Shown here piece after piece: positions 35,527-45,236 of a DNA stretch of 64,000 bases; positions within the stretch are counted from its first letter, which is position 1, and each line of letters opens with the position of its first letter. Source of the DNA: Paenibacillus glycanilyticus (GTDB lineage: Bacteria; Bacillota; Bacilli; Paenibacillales; Paenibacillaceae); the NCBI RefSeq assembly GCF_030161375.1, contig NZ_BSSQ01000014.1, positions 1-64,000 of the forward strand, in the 5' to 3' direction. The notes beneath the pieces are model-generated. The model was given only the letters and a program-made list of their open reading frames with translations, was not told the origin of the DNA and made no database searches. Position numbers and translations under genes: made by a program.

Positions 35527-37026
35527 TTATGCGCTTTGGGACAACTGGGCAAGAAGCGCCCGGAAGTCGTCGCCGCCAAGCGTTTCCTCGCGGATGAGAA
35601 CATCCAGTGACTGCGTGAACACATCCCGTTTTGCTTCCAGCATCGCTTTGGTCTGAGCCATCAGCTCATCCAGAATGGTACGGGTAATGTTGGCCCATTT
35701 GTCCGGCGTCATCATGTTGGCATCAATAATGCCAAGCTCCGTTAGACCGGATTCCACCATCGTGCGAACGATGTTCATCGCTTGGTCAAAGTCGCCGCGC
35801 GAGCCGGTGCTGCGTCCTCCGTAGAAGATCTCTTCCGCTGCCGCGCCGCCAAGCGCAATCATAATCTGACTGTCGAGAAAATCCTTCGTGTACAAATAAC
35901 GATCCTGCTGCGGATTATGGCGAACGTAACCAAGCGCCTGGCCACGCGGCGATAAAGCAACCTGCGATACGCTGCCCGGGCGGACAAGCTCTGCAGCAAT
36001 AGCATGACCAAGTTCATGAAGAGCTACACGTTCGCGTTCTTCGGCTGTAGCTTCCCGGTCCGTTTTCTCGCCCATCATTACTTTATCGATAGCCATTGCC
36101 AGATGCTGTTCCATAATGGTCGCGCTGCTCTCGCGCATCGCATAGATGGCACCCTCGTTCATGACACTTTCAAGCTGTGCGCCTGAGAACCCAAAGGACT
36201 CTGAAGCAATGCGGTCCAAATCGACCGATTCGTCAAGCGGTTTGTTCGCCGCATGCAGACGAAGAATATGCAAACGCCCCTTCTTGTCGGGCAGATCAAC
36301 TCCGATATGACGGTCGAAGCGACCCGGGCGAAGCAGCGCGCTGTCGAGCATTTCCTTCCGGTTTGTTGCGGCAATAATGAGAATCCTCGGCGCTTCATCG
36401 GAATGAATGCCATCCATCTCGGTGAGCAATTGGTTCAGCGTCTGATCATATTCCCGATGTTGGCCGCCGTCCCGTTTGCCGCCAATGACATCGATCTCGT
36501 CAATGAAAATAACGGCGCTTTTTTTACCCGCTTTTTTAGCTTTCTCGCGTGCTTCCTTGAACAAATCGCGAATACGGCCCGCGCCGACGCCCACATACAT
36601 TTCAACAAACTCACTGCCGGATGCGGCCAAATAGATCGAATCCGTATAATGGGCCGCTGCTTTCGCAAGAAGCGTTTTGCCTGTCCCCGGAGGGCCGGTG
36701 AGTAAAATCCCTTTCATCGGCCTGATGCCAAGCTTCGCGATCTCATCTTGTTTGACAAGGAAATCGAGCGCTTCGGTAAGCTCTTGCTTCGCTCTGTCCT
36801 GTCCGCCGATCTGATCAAAGCTCATCGATACGGTATGAAGCGTCTTGCCACGTTTCGAGCCCGGCAACGCGGTCATTCTGCCTTTGCCGCCCCGGGTCGT
36901 AAACCACAATCCGGCTCCAAGGCCCGCAAGGACGAGAAATGGAATGATATTAAAACCTCTGACAGCAAGAAAAACAATCAGCACCAATAAAAAACCGGCC
37001 GATATCTCCATCACATATTTACGCAT
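35527..37026 (-). CDS. Short FtsH-like AAA+ metalloprotease lacking the outside domain
   Basis: A 499-residue membrane AAA protease. Two hydrophobic segments near the N-terminus (VMEISAGFLLVLIVFLAV and IIPFLVLAGLGAGLWF) are joined by about four residues, so the usual 70-80-residue extracytoplasmic domain of FtsH is absent. The AAA module is complete: Walker A GPPGTGKT, Walker B VIFIDEID, second region of homology ATNRKEMLDSALLRPGRFDR. The zinc site is HELGH and the third ligand lies in RGDFDQAMNIV. Start at 37026 behind GGAGGTG; it overlaps the upstream gene by 8 nt. Probably a paralogue of the housekeeping FtsH. Confidence 0.9.
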   Translation of the reverse strand: MRKYVMEISAGFLLVLIVFLAVRGFNIIPFLVLAGLGAGLWFTTRGGKGRMTALPGSKRGKTLHTVSMSFDQIGGQDRAKQELTEALDFLVKQDEIAKLGIRPMKGILLTGPPGTGKTLLAKAAAHYTDSIYLAASGSEFVEMYVGVGAGRIRDLFKEAREKAKKAGKKSAVIFIDEIDVIGGKRDGGQHREYDQTLNQLLTEMDGIHSDEAPRILIIAATNRKEMLDSALLRPGRFDRHIGVDLPDKKGRLHILRLHAANKPLDESVDLDRIASESFGFSGAQLESVMNEGAIYAMRESSATIMEQHLAMAIDKVMMGEKTDREATAEERERVALHELGHAIAAELVRPGSVSQVALSPRGQALGYVRHNPQQDRYLYTKDFLDSQIMIALGGAAAEEIFYGGRSTGSRGDFDQAMNIVRTMVESGLTELGIIDANMMTPDKWANITRTILDELMAQTKAMLEAKRDVFTQSLDVLIREETLGGDDFRALLAQLSQSA

Positions 37027-37558
37027 TCGTAGACACCTCCAGCATCGCAGGAGTGCGCGGAAGCACAACGTACTTCGTTGAGTTGCCGTCTTTCAGCGTG
37101 ATATATACGTTATTATCGTCAAGCTCGGTTGCAAATTGAATCTCCTTGTTAGAAGCGGTAGCTTTCTGAAGAGCATTCGGAATTTGCGAGTAATTTTTCT
37201 TCTCCATCGCTTCGGCCACATCAAACAGAACCGAAGACCACACCTTCTCCAATTGATCATCAGGAGCCGCATTCGTAATATCAAGCTTCAATTCGCGGCT
37301 GCCGATCGCGTCTTTGCCTTCTTTTGCAATAGATTCATATACGTCTTTCAGATTCGCATCCGGCTTAAGAGATACCTGCACGGACACGACGTCCTGATCT
37401 ATAGTAGGTTCTTTCGCCGAGGCGACACCTTCAATTTGTCCAATAGATTTCTGGAAAGGAGAAACAACGGCAAACTGTTTATATAACATCCATCCGCCAA
37501 ACAGCAGTACAGCAGTTGCAACAGCGGAAAGCACGAACGGGACAATACGAAGTTTCAT
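37019..37558 (-). CDS. Single-pass membrane protein, unknown function
   Basis: A 179-residue protein with one N-terminal membrane segment (VPFVLSAVATAVLLFGGWML) and a 150-residue outside domain, mixed alpha/beta, with LDITNAAPDDQLEKVWSSVL and a C-terminal beta region DDNNVYITLKDGNSTKYVVL. No named family recognised. It overlaps the FtsH-like protease start by 8 nt, a translational-coupling arrangement that suggests the two proteins act together. The topology equals the outside part that the protease lacks. Confidence 0.75.
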   Translation of the reverse strand: MKLRIVPFVLSAVATAVLLFGGWMLYKQFAVVSPFQKSIGQIEGVASAKEPTIDQDVVSVQVSLKPDANLKDVYESIAKEGKDAIGSRELKLDITNAAPDDQLEKVWSSVLFDVAEAMEKKNYSQIPNALQKATASNKEIQFATELDDNNVYITLKDGNSTKYVVLPRTPAMLEVSTNA

Positions 37559-37656
37559 AGTTGGTTTCCTCCTCGATACGCGTTATATAGCAACACTTTC
37601 GTCTATCAACTCTGCCATACGAAAGTATATCATATATCGGCATCAAGGAGGCGGTG

Positions 37657-37706
37657 TAAAAACAGGAAGCGGAGCCAGCCGCGGTTATGCGGCTAGCTCG
37701 CTGTTT
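37657..37706 (-). terminator. Terminator overlapping the end of the DUF5590 gene
   Basis: On the minus strand AACAG-GAGCTAGCCGC pairs with GCGGCTGGCTC-CTGTT in a long, interrupted stem followed by TTTTA. The stop codon of the DUF5590 gene (37693-37695) lies in the left arm. Confidence 0.65.
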
Positions 37707-38226
37707 TGGCAGGAAGATGATATTCGGTCACGTAGGTGCCCGTGCGGAAATCATAGAAGTCATAGCTGTATTTCTCAGGACTTTTGCCTTGCGAATAAAA
37801 CACTTCCCAAACAAGCTGCCCGTTCAGCGTTCCCGGCTGAATCCGCTTAATATCCGCGTCCGGTTTCGCAGCATGCAGGGCTTGGTTAATGGCATCTTTC
37901 GATGTGCCTTCGGATGCTTTCACGGTCTGCACCGTTTTGTCAGGACCTATGAGCCATACGTATATTTCTTCATCCGCGTCATTCTCGCCCTTCACGATCC
38001 ATGATGTCGTGTCCCAAACCTGTTTCGTGATCGAGCTTACCTTCGTTAGGTTAGCCGCTTCTTTCGCTTGCTTCCGGATCGGATTCTCCGTATCCCAGAA
38101 AGGTTGCTGAATTGTATTGTAGTACATGACAATTACGGCAATCACGGCAGCCAAAGCTACAAAGAAGACAGCCACCCAGCGTTTAGGGTTCATGACCGAC
38201 TGACGTTTTCTAGAAGTCGCTCTCAT
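37693..38226 (-). CDS. DUF5590 (YpmB-like) membrane-anchored protein
   Basis: A 177-residue protein with an N-terminal membrane anchor (WVAVFFVALAAVIAVIVMYY) and a PepSY-like outside domain of the DUF5590 type (IYVWLIGPDKTVQTV, LNGQLVWEVFYSQG, SYDFYDFRTGTYVTEYHL). It is the positional counterpart of Bacillus ypmB near dinG. Its ATG overlaps the stop of the deaminase gene (TAATG). Function unknown; a cell-wall link is only a guess for the family. Confidence 0.85.
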   Translation of the reverse strand: MRATSRKRQSVMNPKRWVAVFFVALAAVIAVIVMYYNTIQQPFWDTENPIRKQAKEAANLTKVSSITKQVWDTTSWIVKGENDADEEIYVWLIGPDKTVQTVKASEGTSKDAINQALHAAKPDADIKRIQPGTLNGQLVWEVFYSQGKSPEKYSYDFYDFRTGTYVTEYHLPAKTAS

Positions 38227-39539
38227 TATGCGTTAAGCAGGCGCTCGAAGCTCGCCTGCGCCTCGTAGCGGATTTTTTCCTCGTCCATCATCGTGCATTC
38301 GCCGTTATGAACGACTTTGCGTCCATTGACCCATACATGCTTGACGTCTCTTCCCGACCCCGAGTAGACAAGATGGGACACGATATCCGTCATCGGATAA
38401 TAATGCGGCTGCTCTACATCAATCGCGATAAAGTCAGCTTTCATTCCTTCAGCCAATTGGCCGATGCTGTCTTCCTGCCAGATCGAACGCGCGCCGTACA
38501 CCGTCCCCATGCGCAAAGCTTCCATAGCCGGAATAACCGTTGGGTCCCCGGAAATGCCTTTGTGCAGCAAAGCCGCGAATTTGATCTCTTTGAACAAATC
38601 GAGGTTATTATTGCTTGCCACGCTATCCGTTCCGAGCGATACGGTAACGCCTGCGCGAAGAAGTTCAGGAACACGCGCCACGCCGCTCGCCAGTTTCAAG
38701 TTGCTGACTGGGTTGTGGGACACCGCTACCTTGCGTTCCGCCAGCAGGGCAATTTCTTCATCGTTCAGATGCACCGCATGCGCAACTAGCGCAGGACGGG
38801 TGAAGAAACCAAGCTTGTCCAGATGCTCAACCGGACGGATTCCGTAATCGCGAACATTTTTCTCGACTTCGGCAAGCGTCTCCGACATATGAGTGTGTAC
38901 CGGAAGGTCATAATCATGAGCAGCTTGTACAAACTTCTCGATATAGTCAGGCGGGCATGTATATGGAGCATGCGGAGAGATCATCGTGGTGATCCGTCCG
39001 TCTGCTTTGCCGTTCCAATCCCGGGCGAAAGCGATCGCTTCCTTCAGTTTTGCCTGCTGAATTTCCTCAGGGCATAAGCCAATTACGCCACGCGTTAACG
39101 CCCCGCGAATGCCCGATTGCTCGACCATTTGCGCAACTTGGTCCATCCGGTCATACATATCGACAAAAGCAGTGGTACCCGACTTCAGCATCTCCACAAT
39201 AGCGAGCGCACTTCCTGCCCGCGTATCCTGGTCGACATATTTGCCTTCCATTGGCCACATCTTCTGCTCCAGCCATACCTGTAAATTCTGGTCATCGGAA
39301 TACCCGCGAAGCAGCGACATTGCGGCATGCCCATGCGTATTGATGAGTCCCGGCATGAAGGCCAGCTTGCTGCCGTCAATACGCTCTGCTTGCGCATCCA
39401 GTCCTGTTGGAACTTCTGCCCCGATATATGTAATTTGATCATCCGTCACGACCATATGGCCGCGGAATACCGCATTCGCATCGTTCATCGTAACAAACAG
39501 GCCATTCTCAATCCATAACTGAGTCATTGTCTTGCTCAT
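38226..39539 (-). CDS. mtaD: 5'-Methylthioadenosine/S-adenosylhomocysteine deaminase
   Basis: A 437-residue amidohydrolase. Metal ligands are visible in INTHGHAAMSLLRG (His-x-His), ISPHAPYTCPPD, VHTHMSETLAEVE and LGTDSVASNNNLDLF; the closest named type is MTA/SAH deaminase (MtaD) making S-inosyl derivatives. It could serve an alternative route for the methylthioadenosine used by the mtn genes 20 kb away. Start: MSKTMTQLW at 39539 or MTQLW at 39527; neither has an ideally spaced ribosome binding site. It overlaps the end of rex by about 30 nt. Confidence 0.85.
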   Translation of the reverse strand: MSKTMTQLWIENGLFVTMNDANAVFRGHMVVTDDQITYIGAEVPTGLDAQAERIDGSKLAFMPGLINTHGHAAMSLLRGYSDDQNLQVWLEQKMWPMEGKYVDQDTRAGSALAIVEMLKSGTTAFVDMYDRMDQVAQMVEQSGIRGALTRGVIGLCPEEIQQAKLKEAIAFARDWNGKADGRITTMISPHAPYTCPPDYIEKFVQAAHDYDLPVHTHMSETLAEVEKNVRDYGIRPVEHLDKLGFFTRPALVAHAVHLNDEEIALLAERKVAVSHNPVSNLKLASGVARVPELLRAGVTVSLGTDSVASNNNLDLFKEIKFAALLHKGISGDPTVIPAMEALRMGTVYGARSIWQEDSIGQLAEGMKADFIAIDVEQPHYYPMTDIVSHLVYSGSGRDVKHVWVNGRKVVHNGECTMMDEEKIRYEAQASFERLLNA

Positions 39540-40167
39540 TCCTTTCTTTCTCCAAATAATAAGCCAGGCTGAGCAGCTCTCTTGTAAAGTCAGCGTGATG
39601 AATCCGAATATGATCCGGTAAACGCAAGATCGCGGGGGCAAAATTCAAGATTCCTTCGATTCCCGCTTCCACGAATTGATTGGCTACGTTCTGAGCTTCG
39701 GCGCCTGGAACGGTAATGATGCCAATCCGGATATTGTTCTCTTCAACCGTTTCCTTGAGTTTGCCCATCGGCTGAATGGTCAAATTGTTGATCATCGTTC
39801 CGATTTTGGTTGGATGATCGTCAAACACAGCGACAATTTTCATATTGTCTTTCGAGTATTTATTGTAATTGCATAAAGCATGTCCAAGGTTACCTGCACC
39901 AACAAGCGCAACATTAATCCGTTGGTCCAGCTTTAGGATCTGCTGAATTTTCTCGATTAAATAAGATACGTCATAGCCGATACCTTTGCGTCCAAAATCG
40001 CCGAAATACGCGAGATCCTTGCGAATCTGAGCAGGATTAAGGTCTAATTTGAGACCTAGCTCCTGCGAAGAAACGGTTTGCACCTCGCGGTTATTCAACT
40101 CATTCAGCACCTGCAGGTAGATGGGAAGCCGTCTGACAACGGCCTCCGAAATTTTCGCCTGCTTCAT
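39508..40167 (-). CDS. rex: Redox-sensing transcriptional repressor Rex
   Basis: A 219-residue repressor that senses the NADH/NAD+ ratio. The N-terminal winged helix (AVVRRLPIYLQVLNELNNRE, SSQELGLKLDLNPAQIRKDL, GRKGIGYDV) precedes a Rossmann domain with VALVGAGNLGHAL. It sits between dinG and the MTA deaminase gene. Rex controls fermentation genes in Firmicutes; the hbd-ackA pair at 33-35 kb is a possible target but no clear Rex box was found there. Confidence 0.96.
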   Translation of the reverse strand: MKQAKISEAVVRRLPIYLQVLNELNNREVQTVSSQELGLKLDLNPAQIRKDLAYFGDFGRKGIGYDVSYLIEKIQQILKLDQRINVALVGAGNLGHALCNYNKYSKDNMKIVAVFDDHPTKIGTMINNLTIQPMGKLKETVEENNIRIGIITVPGAEAQNVANQFVEAGIEGILNFAPAILRLPDHIRIHHADFTRELLSLAYYLEKERNEQDNDSVMD

Positions 40168-40182
40168 CCGTTCTCCCCCTCT

Positions 40183-43026
40183 TTACGTTTGCAGCCATTC
40201 CCGCATTCTCGGCACCATCTGATCGGTATGCATCGTCTCTATTTTAGGACCAGGCAAGGAGTACAAGAAGTGTTTCCCGTAATACGTATCAATGACTCTG
40301 GTGTCGTAGATAATAACAATCCCTTTATCCTTCGTGGTACGAACCAGCCTGCCGAATCCTTGCTTGAAGCGGATAACCGCTTGCGGGATCGACAGCTTCA
40401 TGAACGGATTCTGCTTCTGCTTCTGCAACAACTCCGACTTCGCTTCCACTAGCGGATGATTAGGCGGTTGGAATGGCAAACGGACAATAGCAAGACAAGT
40501 CAGCGCCTCGCCGGGAATGTCTACCCCTTCCCAGAAGCTGCTTGTGCCGAGCAATACCGTTTCTGGCTGCTGCGTGAACCGTCTGGTCAACTTCGTCCGG
40601 TTACCGCTGTCAATTCCTTGTCCGAGCACCTGAATGCCGGAGGCAGCCAATGCTTCCTTGAGGGGTTCATACACCTGCTTGAGCATCCGGTAAGACGTGA
40701 ACAAAACAAGCATTCGGCCTTTCGTTTCGGCAGCAGAATCGGCTAGAGAGTCCACAAGCATGGAAATAAAATGTTGGTCGCCCGAAGAACCTTTCAAGGT
40801 TGGAAAATTGCGCGGAATAATGACCAGCGCTTGTTCGCGGTAATTAAACGGCGACGGCAGCTGCACGGTCTTGAGCCGGTTGTTTTCCTCGAACCCTTCA
40901 AGTCCAAGCTGCTCGGCGGCATATTGGAACGACTTATGCACGGACAACGTTGCGGAGGTAAGGATAATGCTGTCCTTCACATCGAAGAAATATTGCTGAA
41001 GCTGCTTGCTGACATCAACCGGAACGGCATACAGTTGAACCGAACGGTAACGATAAGTCGTGCTTGCTTCGATCCAATACACTTCGGAGTTCTGCTCCAT
41101 CTTGAGGAAAGTACGCAGATCGTCCTTTACCCTCGTTAAATCGCGGATAACGCCGTTCAGGTCCGTAATGAGTCCTTGAATCGTCTGGTCATCCAACCGG
41201 TCTTTAATATCCGATGCCATTTTGTCAGCGGTCTTTACGACGCGGCTGAGCTCCACGTGCACATTATTCTCGATCGTCAGAACATCATCCCAGCCCTTGG
41301 GAGGCGAATCGTTTTTCAATCGGCACACCGCTTGGCCGTTATCGTTCCCCGCTTCTCCGGACTCTCCGACAAAGGCATATAGCAGTTCAAACAACTTATC
41401 CCAATGTTCCTTCACATCTTGGAAAATCGGAATGATCGTGTCAATCGTTTCCGTCCATGCCTGAACTCGCTCATCATCCTCTTGCTGCAGGCGAAGCCTG
41501 AGTGCTGCTAGCAGACCCGAACGTGCATCCTTGAACAACCTTGCCGTCTGGTGAGCCAAAGAGAAATAGTTAAGCTGCATGCCAAGGTGTTTGCCGGCTA
41601 CTTCTTCCACGTGATGGGCTTCATCAATAATCAAGTGGCTGTAGCTTGGCAACAAACGATGATCAGCCTGAACGTCCGTAAATAGCATGGAATGGTTCGT
41701 AATGCATACATCCGCGATGTTGGCTTCATGTTTGGCGCGATGGTAATAACAGCGTTTGAACCAAGGACATTGCCGGTTAAGGCAAGAATCGGCATCGCTC
41801 GCAACCGTAGACCAGAAATCTGCCCCTTTGTTGCCAAAGTTGAGCTCTTCCTGATCTCCTGTTTCCGTCTCGCTAAGCCAAACCACCATTTGCGATGCCG
41901 TAAGAGCATCGTCAATGGGAGAAGCTAGATCTTTCGTATTGATTTTACTTTCAAATTTGCGCAAGCACAAATAATTGCCTCTTCCCTTGAAGATCGAAGC
42001 CCGGAAATCAAAAGGCAAAATCTCGCGCAACAAAGGTACATCCCGCTGGCGAAGCTGTTCCTGCAAATTAATCGTATGCGTGCTGACAACAATTTTGCTT
42101 TCTTGCTGAATGCCGTAATAAAGGGACGGAATTAAATAGCCCAGCGATTTGCCTGTTCCGGTGCCGGCCTCAATCAGAAGATGGCGGTCATTACACAAAG
42201 AATCATAAACCTCGCGGAACATTGTCGTTTGCGCTTCGCGTTCTTCGTAATTCGAATATTTCTCCATGAAGCGTTGGCGGATTCCGTCCAAATATTGCTC
42301 AAAGGACACGTCCTTCAGTGGATCCTCTTCCACATCGGCCCGCGCGGGTTGTTCATCTGTCCATTCGCCGGCTTTGAGAGCAAATTGGTTAAAATACTGA
42401 TAAGAGTTCATATCAATCGAGGTATGAAGCTCCGCGTATTTCAACGTCTCGGCCATAAACCAGCTCAAATCGCTTCCGTTGTCTATAAGAAAGGATAGCC
42501 GCTGCAAAGTGAGCAGCGGCAACTGTCTAAGTTTGTGTACCGATTGTGCGAATAGCTCTGCGGTGGCAATAGCGTCGCTGTCTGCCCGATGATGATTATC
42601 ATGGGCAATCCCGAACAACTCGGTTACGGCGCCTAGCTGATAAGTAGTAATCGACGGATATAATACGCGAAGCAGCTCAATGGTATCGAGCCTCCGTCCG
42701 ATAAACGGATGATAGCCGCAGCGGTCAAGCGCCTGATTCAGAAATCCGGCGTCGAAGTTGACGTTATGAGCGACCAATACCGCATCCTCCAGATGAGGGA
42801 TGAGCTGCATCAGCACCTCATCCAGCTCTGGGGCATCCGCCACCGTCCCGGCATCAATGCCGGTCAGTTGCGTAATAAATTCGGGTATTTCTATTGTAGG
42901 ACGTACGAAGGAACTAAATGAGTCAACAATTTCGAGGTTTTCGTTCAGCACGGCTAAACCAACCTGCAAAATATCGTCGCTGACGCCATGTCCTGTCGTT
43001 TCCAGATCCAATACTGCAAATTTCAT
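40183..43026 (-). CDS. dinG: DinG-type helicase with N-terminal exonuclease domain
   Basis: A 947-residue fusion. The first 170 residues are a DEDDh 3'-5' exonuclease (AVLDLETTG, VAHNVNFDAGFL, HHRADSDAIATAELF). The helicase part has Walker A IEAGTGTGKS, DEAH box LIIDEAHHVEEVA, and QGFGRLVRT (motif VI). The cysteine pattern C-x4-C-x5-C (CLNRQCPWFKRC) with more distant cysteines on either side matches the Fe-S ligand spacing of E. coli DinG. Bacillus-type DinG keeps the exonuclease fusion. It follows the TPR gene after 15 bp and lies between panD and rex as in Bacillus. Confidence 0.95.
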   Translation of the reverse strand: MKFAVLDLETTGHGVSDDILQVGLAVLNENLEIVDSFSSFVRPTIEIPEFITQLTGIDAGTVADAPELDEVLMQLIPHLEDAVLVAHNVNFDAGFLNQALDRCGYHPFIGRRLDTIELLRVLYPSITTYQLGAVTELFGIAHDNHHRADSDAIATAELFAQSVHKLRQLPLLTLQRLSFLIDNGSDLSWFMAETLKYAELHTSIDMNSYQYFNQFALKAGEWTDEQPARADVEEDPLKDVSFEQYLDGIRQRFMEKYSNYEEREAQTTMFREVYDSLCNDRHLLIEAGTGTGKSLGYLIPSLYYGIQQESKIVVSTHTINLQEQLRQRDVPLLREILPFDFRASIFKGRGNYLCLRKFESKINTKDLASPIDDALTASQMVVWLSETETGDQEELNFGNKGADFWSTVASDADSCLNRQCPWFKRCYYHRAKHEANIADVCITNHSMLFTDVQADHRLLPSYSHLIIDEAHHVEEVAGKHLGMQLNYFSLAHQTARLFKDARSGLLAALRLRLQQEDDERVQAWTETIDTIIPIFQDVKEHWDKLFELLYAFVGESGEAGNDNGQAVCRLKNDSPPKGWDDVLTIENNVHVELSRVVKTADKMASDIKDRLDDQTIQGLITDLNGVIRDLTRVKDDLRTFLKMEQNSEVYWIEASTTYRYRSVQLYAVPVDVSKQLQQYFFDVKDSIILTSATLSVHKSFQYAAEQLGLEGFEENNRLKTVQLPSPFNYREQALVIIPRNFPTLKGSSGDQHFISMLVDSLADSAAETKGRMLVLFTSYRMLKQVYEPLKEALAASGIQVLGQGIDSGNRTKLTRRFTQQPETVLLGTSSFWEGVDIPGEALTCLAIVRLPFQPPNHPLVEAKSELLQKQKQNPFMKLSIPQAVIRFKQGFGRLVRTTKDKGIVIIYDTRVIDTYYGKHFLYSLPGPKIETMHTDQMVPRMREWLQT

Positions 43027-43041
43027 TAATTTCCTATCCCC

Positions 43042-43941
43042 TCATAAGCAGCAAAGCTCGGTACTGCCGAAAAATAAGGATAATTGCTGCGGCGTTTCTT
43101 TACAACATTTCAAATTGTTTAACGGGTCCTTGAAGCTTGGGCAAGTCTCGTAGGCTTTCAGGAAAAACCGTTCTGCTTGCTCCAGATTCATGTAAATCGC
43201 TTGAATGCACCCAAGGGCATTATAGCCTAAAGCACGCCATTTCGGATAGTCCGTTAATGAAACCAGCAATTGGAAATGCCGCTGCGCCTCACTCCAGTTT
43301 TGCAGATGCATATGCGTCATTGCCAGATAAAGTCTTGCCAGGTTGCACTCCGGAAGGTAAGTTACCGCTGATTGAAAATGAGTGGCAGCATCGGAAAACA
43401 TAAATAATTTATAATAACCCTGCCCCTTCGAAATCATCATGGCAAACTCATATGGTACTTCCATATCAAGCTCCGCGTTGTAAGCCTCTTCGTCCGATAC
43501 CGGCTCCGGCCCCTCATTCTGCAGAGGCTCCTTGTTAAGGTGCTGCTGCTGTGGCATGGAGGACGGCTTTAAGGGCGGAAGCGCGGAAGCCGCTACGGGT
43601 TTGACCGGAGGTTCTCCCAATTCGGTACTGCTCTCCATCGTCATGAGCGATGGTGAATTCGGCTGAGGCAATTGCTCCGCAAAACCGGAAAATTTCTCTT
43701 CGAATTCAATCCATTGCTCGATTAGCGAATCGCTCATTTTTTTGAGCACGGTCACTTGCTCGTCAAATTGAGCTTTCTGCTCTCCGGTTGCCGTTGGATA
43801 AGATTCAATTAAGTGGTCCAGCATTTCATTCATGGCCTCGAACATCTGTTGAAACATGATACGCATCCCGCCTTCACCAAAGAATTGAGGAGTGTTATGC
43901 TCATTCTTTGTTTCGGGGGTGCTTTTCATACCCCATGCCAT
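43042..43941 (-). CDS. TPR-repeat protein
   Basis: A 299-residue soluble protein. Residues about 30-95 are a coiled-coil-like acidic helix region (FEAMNEMLDHLIESYPTATG), residues 95-145 a Pro/Ser/Gln-rich linker, and 150-290 hold three to four TPR-like helix pairs (KLFMFSDAATHFQSAVTYLP, RLYLAMTHMHLQNWSEAQRH, YNALGCIQAIYMNLEQAERF). The C-terminus has several cysteines (LKCCKETP, ELCCL). The start is uncertain: ATGs at 43941, 43929 and 43866 all lack a good ribosome binding site. It lies between panD and dinG; function unknown. Confidence 0.75.
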   Translation of the reverse strand: MAWGMKSTPETKNEHNTPQFFGEGGMRIMFQQMFEAMNEMLDHLIESYPTATGEQKAQFDEQVTVLKKMSDSLIEQWIEFEEKFSGFAEQLPQPNSPSLMTMESSTELGEPPVKPVAASALPPLKPSSMPQQQHLNKEPLQNEGPEPVSDEEAYNAELDMEVPYEFAMMISKGQGYYKLFMFSDAATHFQSAVTYLPECNLARLYLAMTHMHLQNWSEAQRHFQLLVSLTDYPKWRALGYNALGCIQAIYMNLEQAERFFLKAYETCPSFKDPLNNLKCCKETPQQLSLFFGSTELCCL

Positions 43942-43966
43942 TCGTTACATAACGCTGGAATCCTGC

Positions 43967-44350
43967 TTAAAGCACTGTTGCGTGAATTTCCTCCGACAAG
44001 CTCTGGAGCGGACGGTTGTCGCTATCCAGAATCGTCACAATCGGCTTGTGCTTGCGTGCATCTTCATCGGTCATGGACGCGTAAGAGATGATAATAACCT
44101 GGTCTCCAGGCTGTACTAGGCGTGCTGCCGCACCGTTCAAGCAAATGACGCCGGAACCGCGTTTACCCGTAATGACATACGTCTCAAGCCGCGCGCCGTT
44201 GTTGTTGTTTACGATCTGTACTTTCTCGTTTTCCCAAATATCTGCCGCATCCATCAAATCCTCGTCAATGGTAATGCTTCCGACGTAGTTCAGATTGGCT
44301 TCCGTGACGGTTGCCCGGTGCAGCTTGGATTTCATCATTGTTCTATACAT
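43967..44350 (-). CDS. panD: Aspartate 1-decarboxylase
   Basis: A 127-residue proenzyme making beta-alanine for pantothenate. The self-cleavage Gly-Ser lies in NYVGSITID (Ser becomes the pyruvoyl group), and the catalytic segments [16 protein letters not shown] and [19 protein letters not shown] are clear. Start at 44350 (MYRTMMKSK) behind GAGGTG; it overlaps the panC end by 8 nt. Last gene of panBCD. Confidence 0.95.
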   Translation of the reverse strand: MYRTMMKSKLHRATVTEANLNYVGSITIDEDLMDAADIWENEKVQIVNNNNGARLETYVITGKRGSGVICLNGAAARLVQPGDQVIIISYASMTDEDARKHKPIVTILDSDNRPLQSLSEEIHATVL

Positions 44351-45236
44351 GATTATACACCTCTTCATTTGTTACAAATAAGGAATTATCTATTAGCCGA
44401 GTAGCTCCAAATTTAACGGCCAGCGCCAAAATATACTTCCCTCTATGTTCGGCAATTGGCTCATTCCAGGCAGGCAGCTCCAACGATGGATAAGCCAGCC
44501 ACTCGACATAGTCGATTTCGGCCTGACCCGCTTCGCTGATTTTGGCTTTCACCCGGGAAAGAAGCTCCTCCGGCGTCATTCCTTGCTCCGCAACCCATTC
44601 TTTCGCTGAAGCAAGCGATTGAGACAATACAACCGCTTGCTGCCGCTGTTCCGCAGATAAATACACGTTGCGCGAGCTAAGCGCAAGTCCATCCGGTTCA
44701 CGGACAATTGGACAAGGCCGGATCTCGACCGGGAAATTAAGATCGTCGGTCATTTGTTGAATGACCGCCAGCTGCTGGGCGTCTTTCATTCCGAAATAAG
44801 CGCGGTCGGGCTGAACAAGGTGGAACAATTTACTTACGACAAGACCTACTCCGTCGAAATGCCCGGGTCTTGAAGCGCCGCACAATCGTTCTGTAAGCTG
44901 GCTTACGATAACGGATGTACGCGGCTTTGCAGGGTACATTTCTTTCACTTCCGGCATGAAAACAAGGTCAATGCCGTTTGCTTGCGCGATTGCCAAATCT
45001 CTCTCTTCATCCCGCGGATAACGGTCAAAATCTTCATTGGGTCCAAATTGCATGGGATTAACAAATATAGATAATACCGATGCCGTATTCTCCGCTGCAG
45101 ACTGGCGCATGAGGCTCGCGTGCCCTTCATGCAAGAAGCCCATCGTTGGCACTAAGCCGATTGTGGCTTGGTCGTTCGAATGTTTTATTTTATAAAGTTC
45201 GTTTTTAAGTTCAGCTATGGTTCGACACAAAATCAC
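44343..45236 (-). CDS. panC: Pantothenate synthetase
   Basis: A 297-residue ATP-dependent ligase joining pantoate and beta-alanine. The HIGH-type motif is [11 protein letters not shown], with [19 protein letters not shown] and the C-terminal [14 protein letters not shown] / SSRNVYL segments. The GTG at 45236 is chosen since GAGGAG lies about 10 nt upstream and family members begin here; the open frame to 45338 lies inside panB. The 26-nt overlap with panB suggests coupling. Confidence 0.93.
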   Translation of the reverse strand: MILCRTIAELKNELYKIKHSNDQATIGLVPTMGFLHEGHASLMRQSAAENTASVLSIFVNPMQFGPNEDFDRYPRDEERDLAIAQANGIDLVFMPEVKEMYPAKPRTSVIVSQLTERLCGASRPGHFDGVGLVVSKLFHLVQPDRAYFGMKDAQQLAVIQQMTDDLNFPVEIRPCPIVREPDGLALSSRNVYLSAEQRQQAVVLSQSLASAKEWVAEQGMTPEELLSRVKAKISEAGQAEIDYVEWLAYPSLELPAWNEPIAEHRGKYILALAVKFGATRLIDNSLFVTNEEVYNHV

